This document shows positions 11,870 to 25,313 of a stretch of DNA of 64,000 nucleotides, piece by piece. Source of the DNA: Pagrus major (taxonomy: Eukaryota > Chordata > Actinopteri > Spariformes > Sparidae); NCBI RefSeq assembly GCF_040436345.1, contig NC_133216.1, positions 17,398,110-17,462,109 of the forward strand. Direction: 5' to 3'. Numbering within the stretch: position 1 is the stretch's first letter; the number at the start of each line of letters is the position of its first letter. The position numbers and the translations under genes were made by a program. A model generated the notes under the pieces. It made no database searches. It saw only the letters and a program-made list of their open reading frames with translations, and was not told where the DNA came from.

Positions 11870-12370
11870 AGTAGAGTCAGTGGCGGTCCTAGCTTGCATG
11901 ATGCCCTGGGCGAAGCTCACCCTCAGCGCAACCCCCCAATTCGTGATGTGATTTGGCCTTCTGCTTGCATTAGTTGTGCACTATTAGATGATCACTTTTC
12001 ATTTTGGTTTGCACTAACTGGGCAATTTTCATACTTGTATTTATTACTTATTAATAACAACACACTGCCCACACTGTTTATAATTAAACTGTTTATATTT
12101 GTACATATTATGTTTATAAGATTCTATTTCTATTTCTGCTCTAGCTCTTCTTCTTACCTTTTTATTATATTGTTTATTTTCTATTATTTTTATTGCTTAT
12201 TGTTATATTGAACTGTCCTTTGGCTGCTGTGATGCACAAATTTCCCTGTTTGCGGGACTGATAAAGGAATTTATTCTGATTCTGATTCTGAATCCCCTGC
12301 TTCACCGCTCCCCCGCACCAGTAGGGTGAGGTCCATATTGCCCATATGAGGAACCGCCCCTGAGTAGAGT
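11870..12370. mobile_element. Non-autonomous hAT-type element with 8-bp target-site duplication
   Basis: The element spans 11878-12362 (485 bp). The left end reads CAGTGGCGGTCCTAGC. The right end, read inward on the other strand, starts CAGGGGCGGTTCC. It is flanked by a perfect 8-bp direct repeat AGTAGAGT at 11870-11877 and 12363-12370, the duplication length typical of hAT transposons. It has no transposase gene. Its interior (about 12190-12295) includes a segment ending in repeated TCTGAT, which resembles the 3' tail of a fish LINE or SINE. Confidence 0.85.
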
Positions 12371-13670
12371 ATAAAGCGCGTGCGCAGACAGATGCATGTC
12401 AACATGAAAGTATCATCCAATGGCAGTTACCTGTCAGACCTGTTGTGATCTATTTTTTGTTTTTGACCAAAGGGCCTGACAATTGTCAGAAGTCTGCATT
12501 TATGTGTGTGTTTTGTTGTCTTTGGGTTGAGTCCAGGATTGTAAAAACTTTGACGGGTGCAATAGCAACACTGACTTGTGATGATTACAGTGGAGATGAG
12601 AGAAGTACAGTTGTCTTAATTTTATATGATAAAACAGTCACTAACATTTTATAGAGCTGCACATCGTGTTATAAAACACCCATGGAGCACTGGAGCATTT
12701 TTTTTTCTTTTCAAGAAGATAATGAGACTTTCACTGAGGTGCCCTCGTGGACTCTGTTCCCACATTACACCCTCCTCAAGAACTCCATCTTTGGGAGAAA
12801 GAGCCTTCAGCTGTAGCATCGCTCTGCAGAGGCCTTGGACTGTAACACAAGAGCTTATTCAACCTGTAATTAATCCTATTGCCACTGTCATTCTGCCTCA
12901 CCCTCTCACTGAGGACAGAGTTTGTTCAAGGTATGGCTACGAGCCTAAGGCTGTTACTGTTTACTAAGTTCAATGAGAAGATAGGATAGGAATCTACCTG
13001 TACTGACATACCTTTATCCCTCTCCCTCTCTCACTTTCTCCTTTACATCTCTACCTCTCTTACTCTGTGAGCCTCCTACCCTGACTGTAAAAGTTATAGA
13101 GAGGAATTTTCAATTTCTCTCAAGAAAAAGGAGCATTTTAAATGTGCACTGGAGCTGCCTGATGGTTCTGAGATTAGTTTGACTTCACATCCTGCAACAA
13201 CAAGCCTGAGTGGTCGGTATGTTTATTCGTTTATGACATTGTTGGTTGCATCAGAAGCTGAAATTTCCAGATTGAGTATACCAGAGTAGCCAGCGCTTTT
13301 GGTTGAGTTTGCATGTGCTCTTGCATGCTTTAAAGGCACAAATAAACCTTCTCGTGTTTACTTGTGTGCACTTTATGCAGTTAAGTTGAGATAGATCACC
13401 ATTACAGTATGACAGCCTTCGCCATGGGCGAGCTCAGAAACCAGGACACGGCGCCCGCTCACTGCCACTGGCTGTGATCACTCGTGTATCTTATGTCCCA
13501 TTGAGACAAGTAACCATTCAGTCAGGCAAAGAAAGACTGATGGAAGGCGGAAGAGAAAGCTGCCAGCTGCCAATGACTGCACCAGAAGATCTTTTGGAAC
13601 CTGTTGCAGCAGGTTTTTTGTGTCTGTATATCTTATTCCTGGGCTGGCCAGGGCGAGAGCCAAAGACACA
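12371..13670. other. Intergenic, nothing recognised
   Basis: About 1.3 kb with a pyrimidine-rich stretch near 13015-13080. Open frames of up to 113 codons show no protein family resemblance. Confidence 0.4.
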
Positions 13671-13700
13671 CACACACAGATGCACGCATGCATGAACACA

Positions 13701-13737
<37 letters not shown>

Positions 13738-13760
13738 GCACACACATACACACACAAACA
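13668..13760. repeat. (CA)n/(CGCA)n microsatellite
   Basis: A CA run, then about ten ACGC units at 13699-13736, then CACACA again. Overlapping open frames on both strands are low-complexity Arg/Thr/His or Cys/Val/Ala translations. Confidence 0.95.
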
Positions 13761-14939
13761 GAGACTGAGGATGATATTCAGAGCTGCCAAAATCTAAAAC
13801 CAGCCCATCAACCATTTCCATACAACATATTTAGAGAGCAGATCTAATAGAAGTGGCTCAGTGTCAGGGTGCATGGGCCATGAGGAGTGCTGATACACAA
13901 GGGAAGTGAGCTCAGATGTTTCAGGTCTGAGGTCTGAGAAAATCCAGGCTACAAATCCATGAAGAAGAGAGGGGGCAGCAATTGATTGGAAAGGTGAGGT
14001 GAGTTAATTTGACAATTTTATAAATTTTTTCTACATAAACTGCTGCAACAATTTTGCTCTTTTTGCTCTGATAAACTCTTTATTTACACTTTTAAATGAT
14101 TTTTTTTTAACTCATATGGGAGAGAGAACAGAGTATTGTCATGATGTTGGTGTCACTGCTGATGGTGTTGAATGCTGCTTGAACTCTGTGACATTGAGCG
14201 GCAGCTCTATCATGTCAAGTCTCCTGATGAAACACTGTAACTATGTAATCTTGACAATGAAGCCAAACCTGTTTATGTCATTTGATAATTATAGACAAAA
14301 CATATATCCTCCACTTCACAGACATGTGTTGATTGCGTCTGTGCGGTCTGCAGTAAGACATCTTTCGAATCAGTCTCAGAGTTAATCAAAATCTATTATC
14401 TGTTATTATGTATCTTTATTTATATCGCATGATCGTCTGGATCACGGGCTGTTTTAAACTTAATTAGTGTGAATACTACTTTGGATAAAATATATTTACT
14501 CTTGCTGTTACATTTGTGGGATGAAATTATGTAATTACTTCATAATTTTCACACAGTTCTGGTATAACAGCCCAATCAAAATAATTCAATGCAGTCATGT
14601 CATTAAATTATGCAATGAGATGCACTGTAATAAAAATGTCTGAGGCCTTGGGGAACCACAGTAAAAATATTCCAAAAGAAATGAAAAAAGTTCATTCACC
14701 GTTTAGTGGCAGTCATCAGATGTGGGCCTATGTACATGTAAAACCTTGGCAGTACGAGTTACTTTCGATCATATCTCAGATTTAATCACAAAGAATGAGA
14801 AATGTCATTGATGATATTATGATATGATGTTATTTTTAAAAATAATGTCTTGAATCCTCGATGAAAGTCAAAAATATGTGATCAATGTGGCTGGTTGTCG
14901 AGGTGACATCATTCTGACGATCCCTGAGAAAACGCCCCG
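13761..14939. other. Intergenic, nothing recognised
   Basis: AT-rich sequence without recognisable exons or repeats. Confidence 0.4.
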
Positions 14940-15540
14940 AAACCCCAATGGCGGAAGAAGTACTCAATACCACAATGTAAAAGTACTCTATTACAAGTCA
15001 AAGTCATTCAATTAAAATCTAACTGAAATAAAAATATATAAGTATCATAATCAAAATGTACTTAGGTGTCAAAAGCAAAATGTGAATCACGTATATTATT
15101 TTATCAGATGACTAATACTGATGAAACAACGCACAAGCCGTGGGCAGCGGTGAGTTATAACAACCTTATACAGTGAAGTTCGGTAGTTTAGTGCAGTGGT
15201 TTCTAACCTATAGGGTTCGTGCCCCCTCAGAGGGCCACCAGATAAGTCTGAGATGGTTAATGGGAGAACAGAGAAGAAAACACAAAGTGCTGTTAAACAC
15301 ACTTCATATTTATATTTGAGACTTTTCTTTGACTTTGAATGAAATGTTGGAGAATGGGACCTCTTAGGGGTGCGAACAGTTACTTAAATGAAGCCATCAG
15401 AAGCCAGCAGTGGAGTAGAGGTGGAATTGGAAATATACAAGTCAAGTACAAGTACTCCAAAACTGTACTCACGTACAGTGCTAGAGTAAAACTACTTAGT
15501 TACCACCACTTTGAAATACACTGCACAACATGCAGCAGGT
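14940..15540. repeat. ACTT-rich teleost repeat interrupted by a second repeat
   Basis: 14942-15090 matches the start of the common ACTT-rich element (GGAAGAAGTACTCA, then AAAAGTACTC words). 15415-15525 matches its end (CAAGTACAAGTACTCC and TTAGTTACCACCACTTT). Between them, from about 15194, lies a different fish repeat beginning CAGTGGTTTCTAACC, with a following segment CAGAGGGCCACCAGATAA. The simplest reading is a later insertion into an older element. Confidence 0.6.
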
Positions 15541-18145
15541 GAGTTATTAGCATACAGCTTTGTGTCCTGCCCAAAAAAACCCCAAGGGAACTTTCATTAA
15601 TTCATCCAAACCTTCTAAGAGTGAATGTAAACAAACTACTTCTACACCGCTGTCTACAACTTGTTGGCTTCGACTTGCTGGCTTCAACTTTTGACATTTG
15701 TTGGCAGCCTCTCAGCCTCGCCCATTATTTTCCCTGGCTTGCCTCATCAAAAACAACCTGATTATTTGCATATAATACGAAAACGTTTTGGTACATGATG
15801 CAAAAAACACGTGAGATCTAATGGGTGGTGTGTGGCTTTTTATGTCATGTTTTATGACGGGGCATCCCGATAGAGCTCAGAATACATCACCTTCTTCATA
15901 ATGAGCTATATGCTGTAATGAGCAGCTGATAAGCAGTGTTTTGTGCCAATAGGGATTTAGTGTTACATAGAACAAGAATATATGATTATACTTTTATAAA
16001 ATAATGAAAAAATCAAAACATTTAATGAGATTCTTGGAGCAATGTGTGTGTGTGTGCCCCTCCTCTACTTCGGTTATTTAGAAGAATGCTGTAACGTTGT
16101 TTTGCTGTGAAGCTCCAGAAATGTTTTGTGGACAACTTTCCACCAGCATGGGGATGAGTTTGACTGAATTTTAATTTTTTGGGTGAACGTATCCTTTAAT
16201 GGCACACGGGCACCTGATTATCGTTTTCAAAAAAAGAGTTGAAAATTGCGCACCTGCCCTTTAATATTGGGGGCACAGGAGGTGGAAATGCTGTCGTTCA
16301 TCTCAACACAGAAAGAGCTGACATGGACAGAAAGAATAAGATCATTATCAAACAGGAAAATAAACAAAACCTAATCAGCTATATTGTTTCTCCAGTGATG
16401 TATGTTGTCATAAACAGCATATCTTTAAAGAGTGGGTTAATCTGAGAAGCAGTAGAAGCAGTAGAAACACACTTTTGGCTGAAGATACAGAGACCACTCC
16501 TTAAATTTTAAGTGCCAGTAACATCTCACAGTAGCCAAGAAATGTGGGCATGTCCTACTACCCTGTCAACTCAGGAACAAAGCCAGCATTGTTTGTACAG
16601 TGCCAGGACGATTAACTTACATTCTAAAAATAATATGCAATACAAATACTAACTAATAACGAACATCGTCTCTATTAATCCTCACAGTTGAACCCAATTA
16701 TTGTTTTTTTGCTCGTACACCATCTGTACCTCTTCTGTATTGACATGCATCTGATATCCTGAAAAATAAATACCCGGTGATATTTGAAAAACTCAGAAGA
16801 AAGTAACTCTCAAGAAAAAGTTCAGTCTGTTGCACCAAGAATTTTAACTAGTTTCTCAAGGTGCGCCTGTGTTTCCCGTAACCTGGTGGCTGGAAGTGAC
16901 GTGTACTTGGTTTTCATGTGTCAACGCAACTGATGACAACTTTATCAGTTTGGGTTCACAATGTATTAATTTAATGAGACTTATGTAATTCTTGTTAACC
17001 ATTTTTGTGTGGATGAGGATAAAGAGGCACAACTTGGAAAACAAGTGAAAAAATAATTTTTCATTGTGCACAAGGTGGAATAGTTGTTAGAAGAGTCTTG
17101 GGGGGATTCTGGAAACACCTTCAGAACAAAAATATACTGATCTAAGAGAATAAAACAGCCAAAAAGATTTTTTTTTTTTTTTTGTGGTCTTAAAGATTAG
17201 AAAGTGACACACACGCACACACCACTGGTGAAGTTTCTACTTCTCTTACTGTAAGTGCATCCGTTCTGGCTGGTGGCAGCGTGTCTGTCAAGCAGAAGAG
17301 AGGATTTGTTGCCACAGTGGTGAAAAGGTGATCTCTCCACTTTCAGCTCGACACTTTAGCCTCCTTTGATCTGAACAGAAAGAGCTACTTCCCTCTCTCT
17401 CTCATTCGTACACAATACAGGTCAACCCTACTTTCTCTGCCTCAGCATTTTTTGGCTTTATGTGACCTAACAGCCATGGTTTGTTGGCAGTTTTAATGAG
17501 CTTGGTGTTTAGGTTACCTTTACCTGGAACGCGAGCCACGTGTCTGTCAGCTCCGCTGATATCAAATGTCACTTTTTAACACTCGACCCCCACCCCGTGT
17601 ACATCCACTCCAACGTCAAACTTAGGTGTTTTCATAAACCGGCACTGAAAAGGAACTCAACTGTTCTCACGCCTGCTCTCATGCTGTCAGAGGACACAGT
17701 ATAGTGTATCTTGCAGATTTACGGTCGAATAATGACTCTGTAGATATGATCTCAAAGGATCAGTGACAATAAGTGCTTTGTGCTTCCTGTCATGTGCTGA
17801 GAGCAACATCAATCAAAAGTACAATCAGAAACATCCTGATTTTACGTATATACTTTTATTATCTGAATCCACAATTTAAAGCAGGGATGCCTAAACATTT
17901 ACCTCTCATTTATTGGTCACCCACGGGCCAAAAGGAAACACCTCTTTATACCATTGTATTATACTGTTAAAATGCATAATGGCAAAAGGATCAGACGTTA
18001 CATTAACTGACTGACTTCTTGCACAGAGTCACTCTGCCCTCTGGCTAGGTCCGGATTTTATAGGATCTGCATTGATCTGGATTGATTAAAGTTTTCCTTT
18101 TTCATATTTTTTTAATCTCTTCACAGAAGCAGATTTTGGTGCAGA
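15541..18145. other. slc13a2-foxn1 intergenic and foxn1 upstream region
   Basis: About 2.6 kb. Contains a short MITE-like end near 16160-16200 (GGGTGAACGTATCCTTTAA) and a T run at 17168-17182. A degenerate repeat fragment lies near 17880-17940. A probable acceptor at 18120-18126 (TTCACAG) lies just before the foxn1 start codon, so at least one non-coding foxn1 leader exon should lie in or before this stretch. I could not place it. Confidence 0.45.
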
Positions 18146-21100
18146 ATGTCAGACTCCCCGCAATTTTACCCCAGCAGCAGCAGGTCTCAAGCATCAACCC
18201 CTCAGGCTGGTCTACACACCTGTGAACCCTGTGGGACCTCCTGCCAGCAGATGGCAGAATCACAGGTACTGAGCTGCCTCAGGCCTCAGTGTCTTAACAT
18301 TAACAGATTCCTCTGTGTAATACTGGAAATATAAAATCAGTTCTGACTCTGTCTCATCCAGCTGCTGTCTGCAGTCCAGTATGTACAGACTGTCTCCAGG
18401 CTAGATTTCTATCCTTGTTTCTAATCTTTATGCTAAGCTAAGATAACCAGCTGCTGGTTGTATCATCTAATTCTTCCGTATGTTTCCTAAAAGCGCTCCT
18501 TTAACTTTAAGCACTGGTTAACTTACAGAGGTATGTGAGCATGAAAGGCTGAGAGAGTTGTACGTGTGGTATGTTTACTATGAGAGAGGAGATTTTGTGG
18601 CCTCCGGGGATTCACACTTGGCAGTGTCTTGGTCTTGTTCCCAGCCCTTATTGGATTGTCAACAGTTAGCATACGTGGTAAATTACATCTTGAATAATTT
18701 GTATGTACTGTTTTAATGGTCATACCACAGGCTGATGAAGGCAGGGATGTCTGCTTCACCCAGCATGAGAGCAACACGTTCAGCCTGAGGACTGCAGCTG
18801 TGAGCAAGAGCTACAGTGATGATGAGACCCTCGGCTCAGGGTCAGGATCAGCACCAGGACGAGGCCCCGTTGACTCTGATCCTTTCCATTCGTACCAGCG
18901 ACAGTTCAGCGATGGAGCAGTGGTGGCCGCAGGTCATCTCCAACAGTGCTCGTCGTCCTTCAGCTGTCTGCAGGAGACGCACAGCCCCGACAATTGTTCA
19001 CACAGCTCAAGTGGCGAAGCACCGGCATCCTGGGACCAGCACAACTGCAGCTTTCAGGTTGCTAGCTTCATGGTACACTGATTTTTATCCCCACCAGTTA
19101 GTTATTGCTTGGTGCAATAGTTGATGTCAGGAGGGTGACCACATGTAAGGTTTATTAGAAAGAAAGAGAGCAATAAACAGAGTGGATGACAGAAATGTGT
19201 AAAAAATGCACACCTCCTCACGTCTTCATTCATAGGAAAATTAATTTAAATCCAAATTATAAAGCAGCTACTGTGTAAGCAATATTTTTATAATAACAAT
19301 GTGACAACGTGAAAAGGGTCACTCATAGTGATAACCTACAGAGAATGGTACAAAGTATCCTTTAGCATCTTTACTACTGGAGACTGCCAGAAAGCTTTTC
19401 TAACATGTGGTTAAAGGGATAGTTCGGGTCTTTTGATGTGGGGTTATATGAGGAACTTATCCCTGGTCAGTGTATTTCCTGCAGTAGATTACACATAAAA
19501 GCATTCTAGTCTAGTCCAGTCTAAATTGCTTCTTTTGAACAATTTCTTTTTGCATTCTCACATTTAGAGTTCGTACACAGAACCACCAGCTGTGCCAGTA
19601 GAGCCCTCCTGCTTTCTGTCTCAAGGCTACCCATCCTACAGCTCATCGAGCCCTCCGAAGCAGGTTGGTGTGTTTGTGGGCTAAACCGAAGGATATGATG
19701 TTTGTGTTACACACTATGTATGAGCGACAGGTACTGAGGTTATGACTTGATGGTGTCACAGTAATCTAATTGAGCCGAGATACTGTCACCCAGGGACGTT
19801 GGAACTATTTGTCGGAGTGGGTGCTGTAAATCAGTCAGACTTATTTCTTTATGAGCCTGAACTAAACTAGACAGTAAGATTTAAGCACCTTTATTGTTTT
19901 GACGATAAAAAAACGATGCATAGTCTTGTGTTCATGCCCATATCAATCAATCAATCAATCTTAACAGCTCGAAAGTAATAGATGTGGAAATGTGTGAAAG
20001 TGTACAGAAACTTTGACCCATGTGTACGAACATTTTGGAGACTGGAAACTGGCAACACAGAGGTGGTAAATTAAAGCCCAATTGTAGAAATTAAATGTGA
20101 GAGGCATTATTTTACACATAATGATGCATCTCACATTTAACTTCACTTCATATCAAACCTTGATAATAGATCCATGTTTCCATAAACATTCAGATAGACA
20201 GTGTCACTCACACACACACTCACATACACACGTCTTCCTCACGGTTTCGGCCGTGAGTCACTGAAAAGGACCACTGATGAGACAGCTGATCCATGGGCGC
20301 ACCTTTCCAACTTGATTTGGGATTTATAAAAGGAAATTTCCGTGCTGGCGTGTCACAATCGACTGCATTTCCAATCATTAATTCCAACTTTATGACTCAA
20401 ATACAGTTAGAAATTAAAGTCAGACAAACCTGTTTTTTCAAGCATCAGAATGAATCATTGTTTTATAGACAACCATGACTCAGTGGTGCCTTACATAACA
20501 CACAGGCCTTTTATTAGTTTTTAGATTATTCATAGTTTTTATGTGTTTGTGTTCTGCAGGTCTCATCTAGTCTGTACACTAATCATGAGCAGCCCAAGAG
20601 CTCAAAGTATTCTCTGTCCACTCAGCCACACCAAGGGGGCACCACACAGACGCTCTTCCCCAAGCCGATTTACTCATACAGGTAACTTCGTATTTCACCA
20701 TATTTTTGTGATACGTTTGTATATGTGTACAATTCATATGTGATTGTTATCTTTAAGTTAATCTGATGGCATTGGTTTGTGCTAAAAAAAACCCGTCTAA
20801 AAACGTTTCCGTCCTGATTGCAGCATCTTGATCTTCATGGCTCTGAAGAACAGTAAAACTGGAAGCCTGCCGGTCAGCGAGATCTACAGCTTCATGACAG
20901 AACACTTCCCCTATTTCAAGGTATCACAGTTAATTTTTTCACCTTCACCTGCTGGAATTAACCCACTGAACTACATAGTTCAAATGGCTTGTTCTTCAAA
21001 GGTCATAAAACTGACCATGTTTCTGAAGATGTCAAGTCTCTAATAAGCCCTGAATCATTAATTATCCTTCTTTTCGTCCTGTCTCAACCTCTCAGTCATT

Positions 21101-23550
21101 ATTCATAACATGTGGTCGGTTTGCAGTCTGACAACAGGCTACTAATAACTATAATAATGAGTTGTTTCTTCATTAACTCCTTGTGACACCAAATAATATA
21201 AACACTCATAAGAAGCATTGAAGTGCATTAAATGAGAAGTTGGATTTCCCCGCGTGGGTCATGATGATGCGCCAATGATGCAGGATGACATTTGTTGAAA
21301 CTGCTGAATCAACAAGTCACCTGTCAGGCTGTATAACTTCATGTTAACTCCTCTCCGTTCGTTTGTAAAAAGCAGAACTAAAATGCAAGAATGTTTCATT
21401 CTTCTTTCGGACCAAATGAACCCAACTACAGGCGTGAAAACACCCAAAATGTATGCCTCTGCACTATGACTGCGATTAAACTATCCAGCTGCAGGGTTTC
21501 ACCTCTATTTGGGTCGTTATGTACATTTTCCAAAGGTTTCCACATAACTACAAATCAAATAAGTTGAGACTCACCTTTGGAAGGAGCTCAAAGACTTGCT
21601 GCCATTCGTGTTATAGGATGAGCTCTATAGATGGCTGCGTTCCAAACAGCTGCCTGTCACATTAAACCTAGACTGCAGGGCCAGAAAATAGATGAGAAAG
21701 ATAATTAGTGATATACTTGGGGAAGTCGAGGCTTTTTGCAGAAGGCACAAGATGTATCTAAATACTTTCTGACTGTCAGGTATAGAGTTCAGTTCAGTTC
21801 AGTGGACACTTGCTATGGCATGCAGATATCAGACGTTGCAGATGGTGGACAAATTATAACATGTCTTGATATTTCCTCCAGGCATGGTTGGGTATCGTGG
21901 TTAATGTATTTGGATTTAAGTGAATTTGTAACAACTGTCATAACATTTGGACACTGAAGCACAGTCAGGCGGTGAGTGAGAGCCTTTTATAATAAGAATA
22001 AGAATAATAAAGTGCTTTGATAGATGAATCTTAAGCAGGATACTCAGAAGGCAATATAACAGGAAGACAAAGTCGAGAAAAAGTTCATTCAAGACAAAAG
22101 ACGCAAAAATGGAAAATGCAAAATTTCAATATAAAAACAAATAAAAGGATAAAATCAGTAAAAATCACGTGTTAATTTCTTTCTTCTGCTTGTCTCCTTC
22201 CCTCTCTGCTTTCAGACAGCTCCTGATGGATGGAAGAACTCTGTGCGTCACAACCTCTCCCTGAACAAGTGCTTTGTGAAGGTGGAGAACAAAAATGGTA
22301 ACTCGTCCCGTAAAGGCTGCCTGTGGTCTCTCAATCCGGCCAAGGTGGAGAAAATGCAGGATGAGCTGCACAAGTGGCGTCGCAAGGACCCCATCAGTGT
22401 TCGCAGGAGCATGGCGAGGCCAGGTGGGTCATGGCTCTGAGAAGACTGATTTCCCCAGGAATTCATTACAGTATAAGTTTAAAAGAGTTAATCAATCTTA
22501 TTTGATTCAAACTTTATTTGATACGCACTTTTTTCACAGAATGCCTTGATCGTCTGATGGCAGAGAGACCAGAGAAGCACAGGTCTTTGCCACCTTACAC
22601 CACGCCAGCATTGTTATCCAGACTGACTCCTATCTACAGCACCAGCTCGTCATCTTGCACCCCAGCCCAAGTTCAACCACCCTGCCCATCCATTTGTGGT
22701 CCACAATATGCCCATATTCAGCCTCAGCAGCCCTGCTACCAGCCTCCCATGGCTGCTCACCCCAGCATCTCATTTGCCCTGTACTCACCCTGTGGAGAGC
22801 CAGCGGCCGATGGGAGCCTGAACTCACCCATAGCTGGTAAGATGCCACCTCCTTACAACTGTAGCCTTCAGGCTGAGTACACTGTTGGCCCGAGGAGCAT
22901 GCAGGACTTCCTGATGGAGGGAGACGCCGGTTATGACATCGACACGCTCAACCCTAGTCTGACTGACCTGCAGCTGCAAGGTATGAAAATCAAGTCGAGG
23001 CAATATGATTGGTAGAAAACAAGCAGGTTCAGCTTCATCCAACGTCTGCACATAGTTTCATGAGATATCAACAGAAACATCAGCGTTGATATGATCAGTG
23101 AATATTAGCTTTTAAGATAGATCACAGATATGTAGGCTGATAACTGAATACAGAGATGTAAAAAAAAATTTAAGGTTACATATTTTGTATTTTGAATTGT
23201 CTTTATTCTCTAATCATCTTTAAAAACTGATCATCATCTGATACTTCTTCATTTTCTCAGGTAACTTATGGGAGGAGTTAAGAAAGGACAGCCTGGTTTC
23301 TGATCCACAGGTCACCACCACGACACCGTCCTCCGCCTCTGCCCTCCAGGAAGTCCAGACCAGCTGCATGCAGGTCTCGCCTCCTCTTACTGGGCGACGA
23401 AAATCAGAGTACGAGGACGAAAACACAGACAGTGAACGAAATGTCGAGCAGAATGGCTGCTTGAATGGGCTGCATCCTGTGGCTTATTCAGGGGTGGAGA
23501 GTTTGGCAGGGTATCTGACCTCCTGTACCACATCCATCTCCTTGATGTAA
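18146..23550 (+). CDS. foxn1: Forkhead box N1 transcription factor
   Basis: Nuclear winged-helix factor that drives thymic epithelial differentiation in jawed vertebrates (and hair/skin in mammals). Eight coding exons join in frame: 18146-18265, 18731-19057, 19568-19663, 20560-20681, 20824-20920, 22216-22423, 22540-22980, 23261-23550, giving 566 residues (human about 648). The N-terminal 210 residues are Ser/Gln/Pro-rich. The forkhead domain runs from about residue 213 ([20 protein letters not shown]) to about 305 and includes [33 protein letters not shown] and [14 protein letters not shown]. The family choice over foxn4 rests on [11 protein letters not shown] and [11 protein letters not shown] Pro-rich stretch follows, then the conserved activation block [15 protein letters not shown] near residues 462-478, in the region of the mammalian activation domain. 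The first ATG follows an acceptor by 19 bases, so the 5' UTR is itself spliced. Confidence 0.95.
18355..18510 (-). repeat. TTAGCTTAGCATAAAG-type fish repeat fragment
   Basis: In foxn1 intron 1. The reverse strand contains AGCTTAGCATAAAGATTAG and matches, in reverse, the element also seen at 38035-38160 and 38630-38860. Confidence 0.5.
19425..19530 (+). repeat. GGGATAGTTCGG-type teleost interspersed repeat
   Basis: Begins AAAGGGATAGTTCGGGTCTT and continues through TGTGGGGTTATATGAGG, a phrase I recognise from many fish genomes. It lies in foxn1 intron 2. Confidence 0.55.
20921..22215. other. foxn1 intron 5
   Basis: 1295-bp intron that interrupts the forkhead coding sequence after HFPYFK. Nothing was recognised apart from short A-rich runs at 22000-22170. 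Confidence 0.6.
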
Positions 23551-25313
23551 AGACCTGACTCTTTCACTTCCCCTGACCATCCAAGTTCTCTAGTAACCAG
23601 AATGGGGAGTGTTACTGCAGGCAACTTCATGCCACAGTATTAGCATTAGCGGTCATTAGCATTAAATCCTGTTTTTGATGTAAAAAAGAGCTCTTGTAAA
23701 ATATTTTGTTTGCATGTTTCAGCACACATTTCTTTTCCTGCATTTTTTAAAATTTGCGGCAGCTTCTGTTATGTCTCATTTTGAATTAACGAACGCTATT
23801 AAGTTTGATAAAAAAATAATGATTAATATTGTAATTACATTTCTCATGTATTTTGATTTGTGCTTGTTTTTTTTACCCTTTTACAAATTGTAATGACAAA
23901 TTTGACATTATTATGGTATTTTTTAAATTTTTAAATTCAATTTCAATGACCTATTTTTAAGGGATTAGTTTCTTTGAGCTTTCTCCCACGGTCCAAAGAT
24001 GTGCACTTTAAATTAAAGCATAGGTGTGTCCATGTGTGAGCCCTGTGATTGGCTGGTGACTATGATAAAGTCCCAACTGCATCGGCTCACCCCTCAGTCT
24101 TTCAAAAAGAAAAACAGATAAATAGATATCTTCTTACCGGCTTATAACCTGAAACTCATGTACAGTTTCCTGGATTACTGTGCACGAGGTTTGTGAGCTG
24201 ATTTAAGTTTAAAATTTTAATTATTGAACCTGCAGCTTTATGGAGCTTTATAGTGAGTTTCAGCTCTGCACCTTTACTGTTTTGGTTCACTCTCCACACT
24301 CTCATGATGTCATTTTCGGCTTCAGAGGGCAGCTGTTTTCATCAAAAAAGCTCTAAAAAAGTCCGCTGTACACTACCTGCTAAACACCAAATAGCAGACG
24401 CAACTAGCTGGTGAACAAAGTGGGGCATTTAGCAGCTAAAGAGCCAGACATTTTGCTCAGGAGTCAGTGAAGACCAAAAACAAAAAACAAAAAGCAGAGC
24501 TAAAAGAGAGTGATGGTTGCACGTAATGCTCCAAATTAATGCTATCTTGAGATTATTGCTAATGTTGCTCTGTAACTGCTTCATGTGTAAATATACAAGT
24601 TTGCCATATCAGCTTAAAAGTTAATTATATGTGACAACTTGTTTCCACTGATGTCTAGTGGCCAAAAAAATCTGTTCTGATTTGCTTTTGTATGTTTCAA
24701 CATCTTCAAGGTCAATATAGTATTATTATTACTATTATTATGATTATTATTGTTTTAAAAACAAACCAGTAAGATAACTTATTGTAGATTTTAGCCATGG
24801 GCTTGGCAAAGTCAAGAGCTTCATTTGATGTGAAGTAAAAGTGCCATCCTGGTGGATGATGATTGGTGGGGTCACAGCAACAGTGCAGTAGGACTGTTGT
24901 CACAGAAGATGGCAGCAAAGACAATCAGTGAGCTGCAGCTTGTTCCTCATGAGGAGCTATCTTCTGCTGTAACTGTCACATCTTTTACTATCTTCATCTA
25001 CATCACACACCATCTGCAAACTTTATATGACATGCTTTATTTTAGCACTCCGGTTTACTGCTTTTGTAGCTGCTGCTTTTGTAAAAATGTTGTGCTAAAT
25101 TGATTCAAGAGTGTTATTTTTAAATAAATCTAAAAGATTTCCCTCTGCAACTGTCTTTTTGAATTCTTACTTCACCGTGTCAGACACAAATTATTAATCC
25201 AAGCAAAGTATTTTACGTCTTTAAACATGTCTGGAAGGGATTTTTAATCAGCGCTCTTTAAGTGATTGTTGGTAAATTTCCAAACCTGTGTCTTGAAATG
25301 AGTAATACTGTAT
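23551..25313. other. foxn1 3' UTR and following intergenic DNA
   Basis: AT-rich downstream of the foxn1 stop. The 3' UTR end is uncertain. An AATAAA at 25123-25128 is far away, and a repeat intervenes at 24230-24680, so an earlier non-canonical signal is possible. Confidence 0.4.
24230..24680 (+). repeat. Teleost interspersed repeat
   Basis: Contains CATTTAGCAGCTAAAGAGCC, CAGGAGTCAGTGAAGACC and GCTAAAAGAGAGTGA in that order. I know this series as one repeated element in fish genomes. It may lie within the foxn1 3' UTR. Confidence 0.55.

Noticed and set aside
13478-13847. Several overlapping open frames of 62-91 codons
   Set aside because: They read through CA/CGCA repeats and are low-complexity on both strands.
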